Shown here: in pieces, positions 1-7,364 of the stretch
Layout of the letters: every line of letters starts with the position of its first letter
Position numbering within the stretch: position 1 is the stretch's first letter
Assembly: GCF_000023845.1 (NCBI RefSeq)
Contig: NC_013170.1
Coordinates: 930,001 to 994,000, forward strand
Direction: 5' to 3'
Origin: Cryptobacterium curtum DSM 15641
GTDB lineage: Bacteria; Actinomycetota; Coriobacteriia; Coriobacteriales; Eggerthellaceae
DNA: 64,000 nt
Notes under the pieces: generated by a model
What the model saw: the letters and a program-made list of their open reading frames with translations, nothing else
What the model was told of the DNA's origin: nothing
Databases searched by the model: none
Program-made: the position numbers and the translations under genes

Positions 1-293
1 AACCACAATTACACACGCCCGAAAAGGGCTTAAAGCGCCTTCGGAGGCGCTTGCAATAGGGGAAAACCATACACCACAGTCTCAAGTAGGCTTGAATTCT
101 CTCAGTCGGACATAACAAAATGACACCCACAGACTGACTGTCAAAACGCCGATATGGATAGCTCTCAGTCAGGCATAACAAAAAACGGCTATCCCTGAGG
201 GACAGCCGTATCAACCATGGTCTCGGTATTTCAGTCTTCCCTCGCATGTGCAGCCGACCAGTTGCGCACGTCAGCAAGAAAGAAAACACTTGC
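1..293. other. Non-coding left edge with hairpins and a duplicated 22-mer
   Basis: No gene is visible here. Two compact hairpins lie near the edge: GCCC/GGGC at about 18-29, and AAGCGCCT (33-40) pairing with AGGCGCTT (45-52) around a TCGG loop. A 22-base sequence, CTCTCAGTCGGACATAACAAAA (first 20: CTCTCAGTCGGACATAACAA), occurs at 99-120 and again with few changes at 162-183. The second copy runs into the dps terminator. Any gene to the left is outside the window. Confidence 0.5.
185..209 (-). terminator. Rho-independent terminator of dps
   Basis: ACGGCT-A-TCCC pairs with GGGA-C-AGCCGT around a three-base loop. On the minus strand the stem is followed by TTTTTTGTTATG. It sits about 85 bases downstream of the dps stop codon on the same strand. 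Confidence 0.75.
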
Positions 294-725
294 TTACATC
301 TGTGATTGACCGATCATCCAGATATGCTTGGACAGCAGTGCAATGTGCTCGTCCATAGCTGCTGAAACCAGATAATTATCTTCAGCATCAGCATCTTTCT
401 TGATGTCAGCAGCAAGACTCCGCAGCGATTCAAAGTCGCTCTTTACCGTTGCGAAGAGTGCATTCACTTCTTTGAAGCCATCTTCTGCTTCGTCAATTGT
501 GGCAGCTTTAAGGAAGCCTGCCATCGAAGCGAGCGGCTGACCGCCATTTTGCAGCACCAGTTCGGCTACTTCGTCGATCTGATCAAACATCTGGTCATAG
601 AACTCTTCGAGTTTGGCATGCGTGTTAAAGAAGGTGTGACCTTTGATGTACCAATGGAAGTTCTGGGTTTTGTGGGCTACTACTGCATAGTTTGCTAACA
701 AAGTATTGAGCTTGTCGTTAATCAT
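294..725 (-). CDS. dps: Dps-family ferritin-like DNA-protection protein
   Basis: A 143-residue four-helix ferritin-like protein of the Dps/miniferritin family, which oxidises ferrous iron with hydrogen peroxide in the cytoplasm and stores it in a dodecameric shell. The inter-subunit ferroxidase ligands are visible as H24, H36 (12 residues apart, as in Listeria Dps), D51 and E55. The length is slightly short of the usual 150-170 because the N-terminal DNA-binding tail is minimal, so iron detoxification is better supported than DNA coating. The ATG follows GAAAGGGG. The gene stands alone, with its own promoter (771-799), a candidate operator (806-818) and a terminator (185-209). I infer an oxidative-stress role in an anaerobe. 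Confidence 0.92.
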   Translation of the reverse strand: MINDKLNTLLANYAVVAHKTQNFHWYIKGHTFFNTHAKLEEFYDQMFDQIDEVAELVLQNGGQPLASMAGFLKAATIDEAEDGFKEVNALFATVKSDFESLRSLAADIKKDADAEDNYLVSAAMDEHIALLSKHIWMIGQSQM

Positions 726-770
726 GAGATGCCCCTTTCATAGGATGTATCGATTAACTTGTACAAGCTA

Positions 771-799
771 TCTATAACCGTGTGCAACTTTATTTTCAA
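771..799 (-). promoter_or_regulatory. Predicted dps promoter
   Basis: Read on the minus strand, a -35 box TTGAAA (799-794) and a -10 box TATAGA (776-771) are separated by exactly 17 bases. This places transcription initiation about 35-40 bases before the dps ATG. Confidence 0.65.
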
Positions 800-805
800 G
801 AGTGC

Positions 806-818
806 GAGAACAATTCTC
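806..818. promoter_or_regulatory. Inverted repeat upstream of the dps promoter
   Basis: GAGAA-CAA-TTCTC is a perfect 5-3-5 palindrome lying seven bases upstream of the dps -35 box. A peroxide or iron sensor (PerR or Fur type) would be the natural candidate to bind here, but the sequence matches neither consensus closely. Confidence 0.4.
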
Positions 819-860
819 ATATCCCCGTTCTCCAACGGTCTAAATTGTGCGGCGAACCGC

Positions 861-1829
861 TTATGACAACAGATCACCATTCGTATCAATAACCGTCACA
901 TGCAGCGGGATGTCTTTTCCGCTTTGCTCTATCGCACGCCGCACCGCCATTTCAATACCGCCGCAACACGGCACTGACATACGCGCCACAACCACATCAC
1001 GTACGTCATTAAGTGAAAGAATGGCAGAAAGTTTTTCGGTGTAGTCAACGGCGTCAAGCTTCGGACACCCAATAAGTGCCACACGACCCGTCAGGTAATC
1101 GCGATGAAAATCAGCGTAAGCAAATGCCGTGCAATCTGCGGCAATTAACAAATGGCATCCTTGGAAAAATGAACTCGATGGTGACACGAGTTTGATTTGA
1201 ACCGGCCACTGAGAAAGTTCACTATCAAGTGCCCCATTGCGACGAACTCCAACGGTTGGCAGCGCATAGTTGCCACTAAAGGCAGCCGCTATATCAGCTG
1301 CATTGGAGGACTGCGACGGATTTTCGTCTGTTAACGATGACAGCACGCCGTTGAAGAAAGATACTGCCGATGAATTCACCGAAGATGGTTTCGGCACGGC
1401 AGTTGGTGAATTATATGGTGAGGACATTGATGCACGCTGGGGCGATCCAGCTAACGGGGTAGATACGCCCGATGACGGTACGTGTCGCTCGAACGTCATA
1501 GCGCGACTACCAGGACAGCCGCCAGCAGGCTCTGCAAACGCAACCGAAGTTGTCTTGACCGTCTGCGCCTGAGCGTTATCGACACGAGCACGTTCAAGCT
1601 TAGCCGCCAACACAGCTGCTTCGTTATACGGGGCGGCTTCACGTTCTTCCCAGGTGATAGCACCAGTGGGACATTCAGGCAAACAATCTCCCATGCCATC
1701 GCAATAGTCATCACGTAAAAGACGAGCTTTGCCGCCAACCAAGCCAATAGCGCCTTCATGACAAGCAGTTACACAAATGCCGCAGCCATCGCATTTCTCT
1801 TCATCAATCGTAATAATTTGTCGTTTCAT
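861..1829 (-). CDS. 4Fe-4S ferredoxin-domain protein with PCCGG C-terminal module
   Basis: A 322-residue predicted cytoplasmic iron-sulfur protein. Residues 13-23 form a classical CxxCxxCxxxC cluster site. A second, less regular site follows (YCDGMGDCLPECP). After about residue 100 comes the family motif GGCPGSR, then a long Ser/Pro-rich low-complexity stretch (about 115-180), and a C-terminal domain ending in SVPCCGG. This architecture is widespread in anaerobic Firmicutes and Actinobacteria under the label 4Fe-4S-binding protein; its role is, to my knowledge, not established. Cluster-binding electron transfer is likely. The low-complexity insert is unusual. It is transcribed alone. Confidence 0.7.
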   Translation of the reverse strand: MKRQIITIDEEKCDGCGICVTACHEGAIGLVGGKARLLRDDYCDGMGDCLPECPTGAITWEEREAAPYNEAAVLAAKLERARVDNAQAQTVKTTSVAFAEPAGGCPGSRAMTFERHVPSSGVSTPLAGSPQRASMSSPYNSPTAVPKPSSVNSSAVSFFNGVLSSLTDENPSQSSNAADIAAAFSGNYALPTVGVRRNGALDSELSQWPVQIKLVSPSSSFFQGCHLLIAADCTAFAYADFHRDYLTGRVALIGCPKLDAVDYTEKLSAILSLNDVRDVVVARMSVPCCGGIEMAVRRAIEQSGKDIPLHVTVIDTNGDLLS

Positions 1830-2185
1830 CGATTACCTCTCTCGTATGCATGCCGTATCGTACTGAGCCCCTTTCAGGTGGTATGTTGCAAAAGCAACAC
1901 TCCACGATCTCGTCGTAACAACGCGTTCAACCGATACAAAGCGAAGTGATCGTGTTAACTTCACACCCATAAGAAGAGCAACTCCCGAAAGAAATACGAG
2001 GTGCGCTACCATAGAGATAATGTCGCTATAGTGCTGCAGCGCAGCGGCGCTATAGCGAACAATGCCGCATTGATAAGGGGCAGCCTTGCTATGATCAATG
2101 CCGCTATACGTGCCATTACGATAGTGAATATCATTATTAATAGGTAAAACAGTATTGCTTTGTGTTTGTAAGGAGATTACTCGTC
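1830..2185. other. Divergent intergenic region with two inverted repeats
   Basis: This region separates the minus-strand ferredoxin gene and the plus-strand uup. It contains TGTTGC-AAAA-GCAACA (1884-1899), a possible operator for the ferredoxin gene. It also holds a larger dyad at 2023-2058: TCGCTATAG / CTATAGCGA outer arms with GCTGC / GCAGC nested inside. Short CGCTATA-like words recur around the dyad. No open reading frame looks real. Confidence 0.45.
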
Positions 2186-4093
2186 GTGCCCGTGATGCTT
2201 ACCTGTAAAGATGCTAGCTTGGACTTCCCCACCAAAACTATTTTCAGCGAGGTAACACTGGGCATATCGTCAGGTGATCGTATTGGTATTGTCGGAGCTA
2301 ATGGCGACGGCAAGTCAACACTGCTGAACCTGCTCGCACGACGCATCGAACCCGACACGGGTCAGGTTATACCTAGTGGCAATGCAACTATCGGATTGCT
2401 GGGCCAACGTGATACTCTCAACAACAACAACACCGTTGCAGACGTGCTAGCAGGTGCCCAAGTTGATGCTTTCACCTGGGAGGCAAGTCGCGAGGCACGA
2501 ACTATTGTCGAAAAACTCTTGGGCGACGTTGACCATTCAAAACGCGTTGCCGACCTTTCGGGCGGACAACGCCGCCGTTGTGACCTTGCGCGTCTGCTGA
2601 TTGGCGACTGGGATATTCTCATGCTCGATGAGCCAACAAACCACCTCGATATCGGTGCTATTCATTGGCTTGCCGAACACCTGCGTAGCCGCTGGCAAAG
2701 TGGAAGTGGAGCCCTTTTGGTTGTCACGCATGACCGCTGGTTTCTTGACGAAGTCTGCCGCACAATGTGGGAAGTACATGATGGACAGGTTGACCCCTTT
2801 GAAGGTGGTTATTCGGCCTATGTCATGCAGCGGGTTGAACGCGACCGACGTGCCGCCCTTGCGAAGCAAAAACGCGAAAACAAGCTGCGTAAAGAACTGG
2901 CGTGGCTGTCGCGCGGCGCGCAAGCACGACGAAGTAAACCACGTTTCCATCTTGAGGCTGCTCAGGCGCTGATTGCTGACGTGCCCGAAATGCGCAACTC
3001 CCTTGAATTAAAACAAATGGCCGTATCGCGTTTGGGCAAGCAGGTACTTGAACTTTCTGATGTCTGTCTTGACCGTGGTGGACAGAGAATTCTCACCGAT
3101 ATCACGTGGAATATCGGACCTGGTGACCGCATTGGTATTCTTGGTGAAAACGGCGCTGGCAAGTCGTCGTTACTGCATCTACTCAATGGCAGCTTGCGCC
3201 CAACCTTGGGGCACATTAAAACAGGACGCACTGTTCACTTTGCTACTTTGACACAAAACCTTGACGAGCTTACCCCGCTTGAAGAAGACACCATTCGGGT
3301 AGTGTTATCGCGCTATAAAACCTTCTATCAGGTAGAAGGCAAGAAACTTACCCCTGCTGCGCTACTTGAGCGCGCTGGCTTTACGCCGGCAGAAATGAAT
3401 GCGCGTATCAAAGATCTCTCCGGTGGGCAACGACGGCGACTCCAGCTTCTGCTTATTCTGCTCGACGAACCCAACGTGCTCATCTTAGACGAGCCTGGTA
3501 ACGATCTCGACACCGACATGCTCGCAGTCACTGAAGATCTGCTCGACAACTGGCCCGGTACTCTTATTGTGGTTAGTCACGACCGCTATTTCATAGAACG
3601 AGTAACCGATAGCCAATTCGCGCTCATAGATGGCCATATCCACCATGTACCAGGCGGTGTTGACGAATACCTTTCGCTGCTTGAGCAGAAGCACCAAAGC
3701 ACGCAATCGAATACAGCAAAAGGCACCCAAACCGCCCCGCGCAATACGAATACAACGCGTGCTACATCGGCACATTCCTTTACAACAGCAAGTAACGAGT
3801 CAGCACGTTCCTCTGCAACACATAACGCGCGCAAAACATCCGACAGCACACGTGATGTAACAAGCGATGAACTCTCAAACGCCGAGAGGCATGCACTGCG
3901 CAAGCAACTGTATAGCCTTGAGAGGAAAATGAAAACCCAACAAAATCGTGTGACTAAGGCGCAAGAAATACTTGCAGAAACTGATCCTTTCGACTTTGTT
4001 GCACTGGGCGTGGCACAGGCAGAATTGCAGCATCATCAGGCAGCTTTGAGTGAGCTTGAGGACACCTGGTTAGAAATAAGTGACCGTATATAG
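2186..4093 (+). CDS. uup: ABC-F family ATPase, Uup-like
   Basis: A soluble protein of about 635 residues with two ABC domains and no membrane segments, as in the ABC-F family acting on ribosomes or nucleic acids. Walker A motifs are GANGDGKST and GENGAGKSS; the signature motifs are LSGGQRRRCDLAR and LSGGQRRRLQLLL; Walker B motifs are LMLDEPTNHLD and LILDEPGNDLD. The C-terminal 75 residues are an alpha-helical coiled coil typical of Uup. It is joined by an unusually Ser/Thr/Asn-rich linker of about 60 residues. I prefer the GTG at 2186 because AAGGAG (2170-2175) lies ten bases before it; the ATG at 2195 is the alternative. Uup suppresses transposon excision in E. coli. Antibiotic-resistance-type ABC-F is less likely. 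Confidence 0.85.
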   Translation: MPVMLTCKDASLDFPTKTIFSEVTLGISSGDRIGIVGANGDGKSTLLNLLARRIEPDTGQVIPSGNATIGLLGQRDTLNNNNTVADVLAGAQVDAFTWEASREARTIVEKLLGDVDHSKRVADLSGGQRRRCDLARLLIGDWDILMLDEPTNHLDIGAIHWLAEHLRSRWQSGSGALLVVTHDRWFLDEVCRTMWEVHDGQVDPFEGGYSAYVMQRVERDRRAALAKQKRENKLRKELAWLSRGAQARRSKPRFHLEAAQALIADVPEMRNSLELKQMAVSRLGKQVLELSDVCLDRGGQRILTDITWNIGPGDRIGILGENGAGKSSLLHLLNGSLRPTLGHIKTGRTVHFATLTQNLDELTPLEEDTIRVVLSRYKTFYQVEGKKLTPAALLERAGFTPAEMNARIKDLSGGQRRRLQLLLILLDEPNVLILDEPGNDLDTDMLAVTEDLLDNWPGTLIVVSHDRYFIERVTDSQFALIDGHIHHVPGGVDEYLSLLEQKHQSTQSNTAKGTQTAPRNTNTTRATSAHSFTTASNESARSSATHNARKTSDSTRDVTSDELSNAERHALRKQLYSLERKMKTQQNRVTKAQEILAETDPFDFVALGVAQAELQHHQAALSELEDTWLEISDRI

Positions 4094-4174
4094 AAAAACG
4101 GTTTATAGACCTTTTAATTGGTATGCAAAATGGTATATTTTCCGGGACCGATATCCACATGAGGGAATGAATTT

Positions 4175-4903
4175 ATGGCACGACCACGTAATGAAAAACT
4201 GAAAGTCGTCATCCGCCGTAAGGCGTGGCAGCTGTTCGTTACTATTGGTTACGATGAAACAACCTATACCATTCTTGCTAAAGCCTGCAATATCAAACGC
4301 CCGCTTGTTCAATATCATTTTCCGAAAAAGGAAACGCTCGCTCAGCAATTTCTGCAAGCTGAACTCGAGCGTGCACAGCAAGCTTGGAACTTTTCTGATA
4401 ACGACCTGTCACACAGTCTCGATGCCCTATATGCGGTTGGCACTACCTTGTATGAATCGTTTCTTTCCGATGAAGGTCGAGCGCTTTTCTTACGTGATAT
4501 TCTTACAAGCCGTTCGTTAACCCGCACTGTGATGCCCTTCAATACCGCCTGGATTACCTCACATGCACAAAGTACTCAATCTGATCAGGTACGTAACGGC
4601 GAAGAATTCGAGCCAACTGACGAAACACTTACCCATTTTGGCGGCTTCTACGAGGCACTGTATAAGCATCTTGCCGAAGGAACCTCGTATGATGTTGCAA
4701 GTGGACTTGCGCCCGTCATGAAAACTATCGCCAAACAGCTCGGGTACCCAATGGCGCAAATCTATCACCTGAACCCCGAAGAGAGTTTCGGCACCTTTGC
4801 TCTTTCAGCTGCGCTCCATCGCATGCAGGAAGATCCACTTGCCTGCTGGCTCTACGAAGGTAATTTTTACAAACAGGATTCGGAACTACTCGCGCACGTC
4901 TAA
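4175..4903 (+). CDS. TetR/AcrR-family transcriptional regulator
   Basis: A 242-residue protein. Residues 8-55 form the TetR helix-turn-helix (IRRKAWQLFVTIGYDETT, then IKRPLVQYHFPKKETLAQQ). The rest is a helical ligand-binding and dimerisation domain without similarity I recognise. It follows uup on the same strand after 81 bases. GAGGGAATG precedes the ATG. The next gene (mscS) is on the opposite strand and ends 230 bases away, so no target operon is obvious; autoregulation or control of uup is possible but inferred. The effector is unknown. Confidence 0.85.
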   Translation: MARPRNEKLKVVIRRKAWQLFVTIGYDETTYTILAKACNIKRPLVQYHFPKKETLAQQFLQAELERAQQAWNFSDNDLSHSLDALYAVGTTLYESFLSDEGRALFLRDILTSRSLTRTVMPFNTAWITSHAQSTQSDQVRNGEEFEPTDETLTHFGGFYEALYKHLAEGTSYDVASGLAPVMKTIAKQLGYPMAQIYHLNPEESFGTFALSAALHRMQEDPLACWLYEGNFYKQDSELLAHV

Positions 4904-5135
4904 CACACATTCCGATACTATTTTCATCCGCTTACCACAGCCTGACTGGCAGGTAGAGTAACAACTCTTCGCACAGCGGGGTTATTTTGATGTTGTCAAA
5001 GCTGATAGTTTTAATGGTTTGGGAACTCATGCTTCGAGTACATACCCACGTTGCATGCTGACCTCAACTACACCCGTACATTAAGCGACTTTAACCTTGC
5101 AGTTTATTATCGCTGCTCGGGGCGTGCTGATAGCC

Positions 5136-5909
5136 CTAACTCTCATCGGCATACTCGGTAAGCACGGGAGCAATGGCACGCAGTACCTTATCGGCTGCAT
5201 CAGATGAAGTAATCCGCGAACGCTTATAGTGCACCGTTATATCGCCAGCTAATCCACCCACTTCTTCCCCGCGCATAAGGACCGATACACCCTTATCGCC
5301 TATTGCATGACCGAGTGCATGACGCGCTGCTTCAACGGCTCGGTTACTAAACGCATCAAGATCACTTCCTATAGCTAAAAGAAAAGGAACGCTCACAACC
5401 CCTTCTTCACCGATACTGGCAATGGCGTTTTTGTTCATGAGTGAATTCGGTATGGAATGAAGGCTGCCGGATGAATCAATGATCGTCGTATGGCGCCAAC
5501 CAATATCGACAACCCGCCCGCGTTGACCAAGTACCTCGATGTATTCCCCGAGTTCAACGATCTTACCAAGCGAGACCTGCAATCCGCCAATAAGGTTGAG
5601 CAAAGTATCTTGAAAACCAAGCGAGATCGCAATACCGCCAACACCTAACGCCGTAACAAATGCCGTGAGATCGTAGTTGAAACAAACCTTTGAAAGAATG
5701 GCTAAACCCAGCAACCAAATGATGATGCGAGCGATGTTTGCCAGAATGGATCCACCCGGTAGAGGGGTTTTATCGCTGTTTGATAACCGTTTGATCAGCG
5801 AAAACACCCATCGTTGGACGATATAAGTAACAACAATAATGACAATAGCAGCAAGCACCGAAACAGCCAGCGCATAATTCTGAATGAATCCACTGAGAGC
5901 ATCGGACAT
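5136..5909 (-). CDS. mscS: Small-conductance mechanosensitive channel, MscS family
   Basis: About 257 residues. Three predicted membrane helices occupy roughly residues 10-105. The third has the Gly/Ala-rich pore pattern (TALGVGGIAISLGFQDTLLN), followed by the beta domain (GEYIEVLGQRGRVVDIGWRH) and a C-terminal alpha/beta domain. It would gate open in the cytoplasmic membrane under hypo-osmotic tension. The ATG at 5909 is chosen over 5924 because GAAAGG lies seven bases before it. Monocistronic. Confidence 0.88.
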   Translation of the reverse strand: MSDALSGFIQNYALAVSVLAAIVIIVVTYIVQRWVFSLIKRLSNSDKTPLPGGSILANIARIIIWLLGLAILSKVCFNYDLTAFVTALGVGGIAISLGFQDTLLNLIGGLQVSLGKIVELGEYIEVLGQRGRVVDIGWRHTTIIDSSGSLHSIPNSLMNKNAIASIGEEGVVSVPFLLAIGSDLDAFSNRAVEAARHALGHAIGDKGVSVLMRGEEVGGLAGDITVHYKRSRITSSDAADKVLRAIAPVLTEYADES

Positions 5910-6326
5910 GTGAAAACCTTTCACCTAAAGGAAACGTGCTTATTCTAACAGCAAGATGATACCGACACAGCATCGCTAATCGACACGCTCAAGCAAGACA
6001 TCTAAAAAGTGCATAGCCGAAAAGCTTAAGCTTATGCATTAAGTTAAACACGTATCGAGCCAGACAAACGTTCAGCTATAAAACTATGCGATAACAACGT
6101 TCAAAGGAAACAAACCCGCTAAAAAATAATGGGGTGTGCTCATACACTTGTGAGATATCTAACTTGTTGAAATACGAATGAAGCAGTATGTCTATACACC
6201 TATTGGAGTATCCTTGCCGCCGAGCCATGACATTGTTGTTTACTTCCGCCAATATTCCCTCGGCATAAAGTAAGCCGCATCTATAATCCGCACTATCCTT
6301 GCGCATCGGATCGAAAGGAGCCGACC
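5910..6326. other. Divergent intergenic region between mscS and merR
   Basis: No convincing gene. It holds the palindrome AAGCTTAAGCTT (6022-6033) within a larger GCATA...TATGC context, and an AT-rich stretch near 6121. The merR promoter and Shine-Dalgarno sequence lie at the right end. Confidence 0.5.
6282..6320 (+). promoter_or_regulatory. merR -10 box and Shine-Dalgarno sequence
   Basis: A perfect TATAAT lies at 6282-6287 and AAAGGAG at 6314-6320. No good -35 box is visible 17-19 bases upstream, as is common for regulator-dependent promoters. The Shine-Dalgarno sequence is six bases before an ACG codon (6327). No ATG, GTG or TTG exists in frame between the stop at 6228 and 6504. Confidence 0.6.
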
Positions 6327-7181
6327 ACGGAATCGGATACAGGTTATAGCACCGTCGGCGAAGTCGCAGAACGCGTCGGTATTACCGTACGAACGCTCCA
6401 ATACTACGATCAAGCGGGCATCCTCAAGCCGTCGGCAAAGGGCAGCCGCAATCAGCGTCTCTATTCCGAAGAGGATATCGAGAATGTCTATCGCATTCTG
6501 GTCATGAAATTCCTTGGCATTCAGCTCGATGATATTAAGCGCGATCAGGATGATTACCGCACTATTGATAGTGTCAAACAGCTGTTCAGCGAGAAATCAA
6601 AGACCATGGAAGCGGAATTTAACGAGCTGTTACGGCACTTTACTGCTTTGAAAAACCTTGCCGCTACCACGCGCGATGACGACAGTATTGACTGGTCTCG
6701 CTATGCGCGCATCATTCAAGACTTTGAGGATGGCGGAAAGTATTTCTGGCAGCTGAGCTGTGTATACGAAGAAAATGCTTCACGGGAAGTTGAAGCCGCT
6801 GTTCAGCGCAATATTGAAGAAAAGCAGCGCCATCATGAAAAAATGCGTGCGATGCACGAACTGATTGCGCAGGCTATCGTACTCATGCATGATGGCGTTC
6901 CCGCTGATGATGAACGAGCACAAGAACTTGCTCGTAAATTCAATTCTATCCAGGACAAAACCGGTTGGGCGATGCCGGTTAACCACTTTATTCTTGGTGA
7001 TGCGCACTCTTCGCATAGTGGCGATCATGCGCATACAAACCATCATGCTTCCGACAGTATGCCTCCTTCGCTGGCAGAGGCGAATACCTCGCCCTTTGGC
7101 GAGCTGCGCAACGATGTCGGCGCGTACTTCTTAAAGGCAAGTCAAGCGCTACAAAAACAGCAAAAACGAAAAGAATTGTAG
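6327..7181 (+). CDS. MerR-family regulator, apparent ACG start codon
   Basis: In this frame the residues just after 6345 read YSTVGEVAERVGITVRTLQY followed by YDQAGILKPS, a textbook MerR winged helix-turn-helix. The first in-frame ATG (6504) lies inside that domain and would remove it. The reading frame is open from 6231 but has no standard start. AAAGGAG sits ideally before ACG at 6327, giving 284 residues. The C-terminal part is helical, ending with a His/Ser-rich segment (HSSHSGDHAHTNHH) that may bind metal. The effector is unknown. Either ACG is used as a weak start, or an ATG was lost by mutation or sequencing error. Confidence 0.72.
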   Translation, partial: TESDTGYSTVGEVAERVGITVRTLQYYDQAGILKPSAKGSRNQRLYSEEDIENVYRILVMKFLGIQLDDIKRDQDDYRTIDSVKQLFSEKSKTMEAEFNELLRHFTALKNLAATTRDDDSIDWSRYARIIQDFEDGGKYFWQLSCVYEENASREVEAAVQRNIEEKQRHHEKMRAMHELIAQAIVLMHDGVPADDERAQELARKFNSIQDKTGWAMPVNHFILGDAHSSHSGDHAHTNHHASDSMPPSLAEANTSPFGELRNDVGAYFLKASQALQKQQKRKEL

Positions 7182-7199
7182 AAAACGTTTCTTGTCAAA

Positions 7200-7225
7200 C
7201 ACACTTGCCGAAATGCGGAAGTGTG
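7200..7225 (+). terminator. Weak hairpin after merR
   Basis: CACACTT-G-CCG pairs with CGG-AAGTGTG around AAATG, 18 bases after the merR stop. It has no T-run (GCATAATAAA follows), and it overlaps the probable tRNA promoter (TTGCCG at 7205-7210, CATAAT at 7227-7232, 16 bases apart). Confidence 0.35.
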
Positions 7226-7244
7226 GCATAATAAACAGGCTTTT

Positions 7245-7319
7245 GCCAGTGTGGCGCAATGGTAGCGCATCTGATTTGTAATCAGGCGGTTGCAGGTTCG
7301 AGTCCTGTCACTGGCTCCA
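7245..7319 (+). tRNA. tRNA-Thr (anticodon TGT)
   Basis: A full cloverleaf is visible. The acceptor stem is GCCAGTG / CACTGGC, the D arm GCGC...GCGC, the anticodon stem TCTGA / TCAGG with loop TTTGTAA (TGT at 7277-7279) and the T arm GCAGGTTCGAGTCCTGT-like. The CCA end is encoded (7317-7319). A strong terminator follows directly. Confidence 0.96.
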
Positions 7320-7330
7320 GTAAACCATTA

Positions 7331-7361
7331 GTCCAACCAGCAGATGCTGGTTGGACTTTTT
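7331..7361 (+). terminator. Rho-independent terminator after tRNA-Thr
   Basis: A perfect 11-base-pair stem, GTCCAACCAGC / GCTGGTTGGAC with AGAT loop, is followed by TTTTTGTT on the plus strand. It ends the tRNA transcript just before the convergent polA gene. Confidence 0.9.
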
Positions 7362-7364
7362 GTT

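Noticed and set aside
6076-6306. 76-codon minus-strand ORF between mscS and merR
   Set aside because: Its start overlaps the merR promoter, it has no Shine-Dalgarno sequence, and its composition resembles no protein family.
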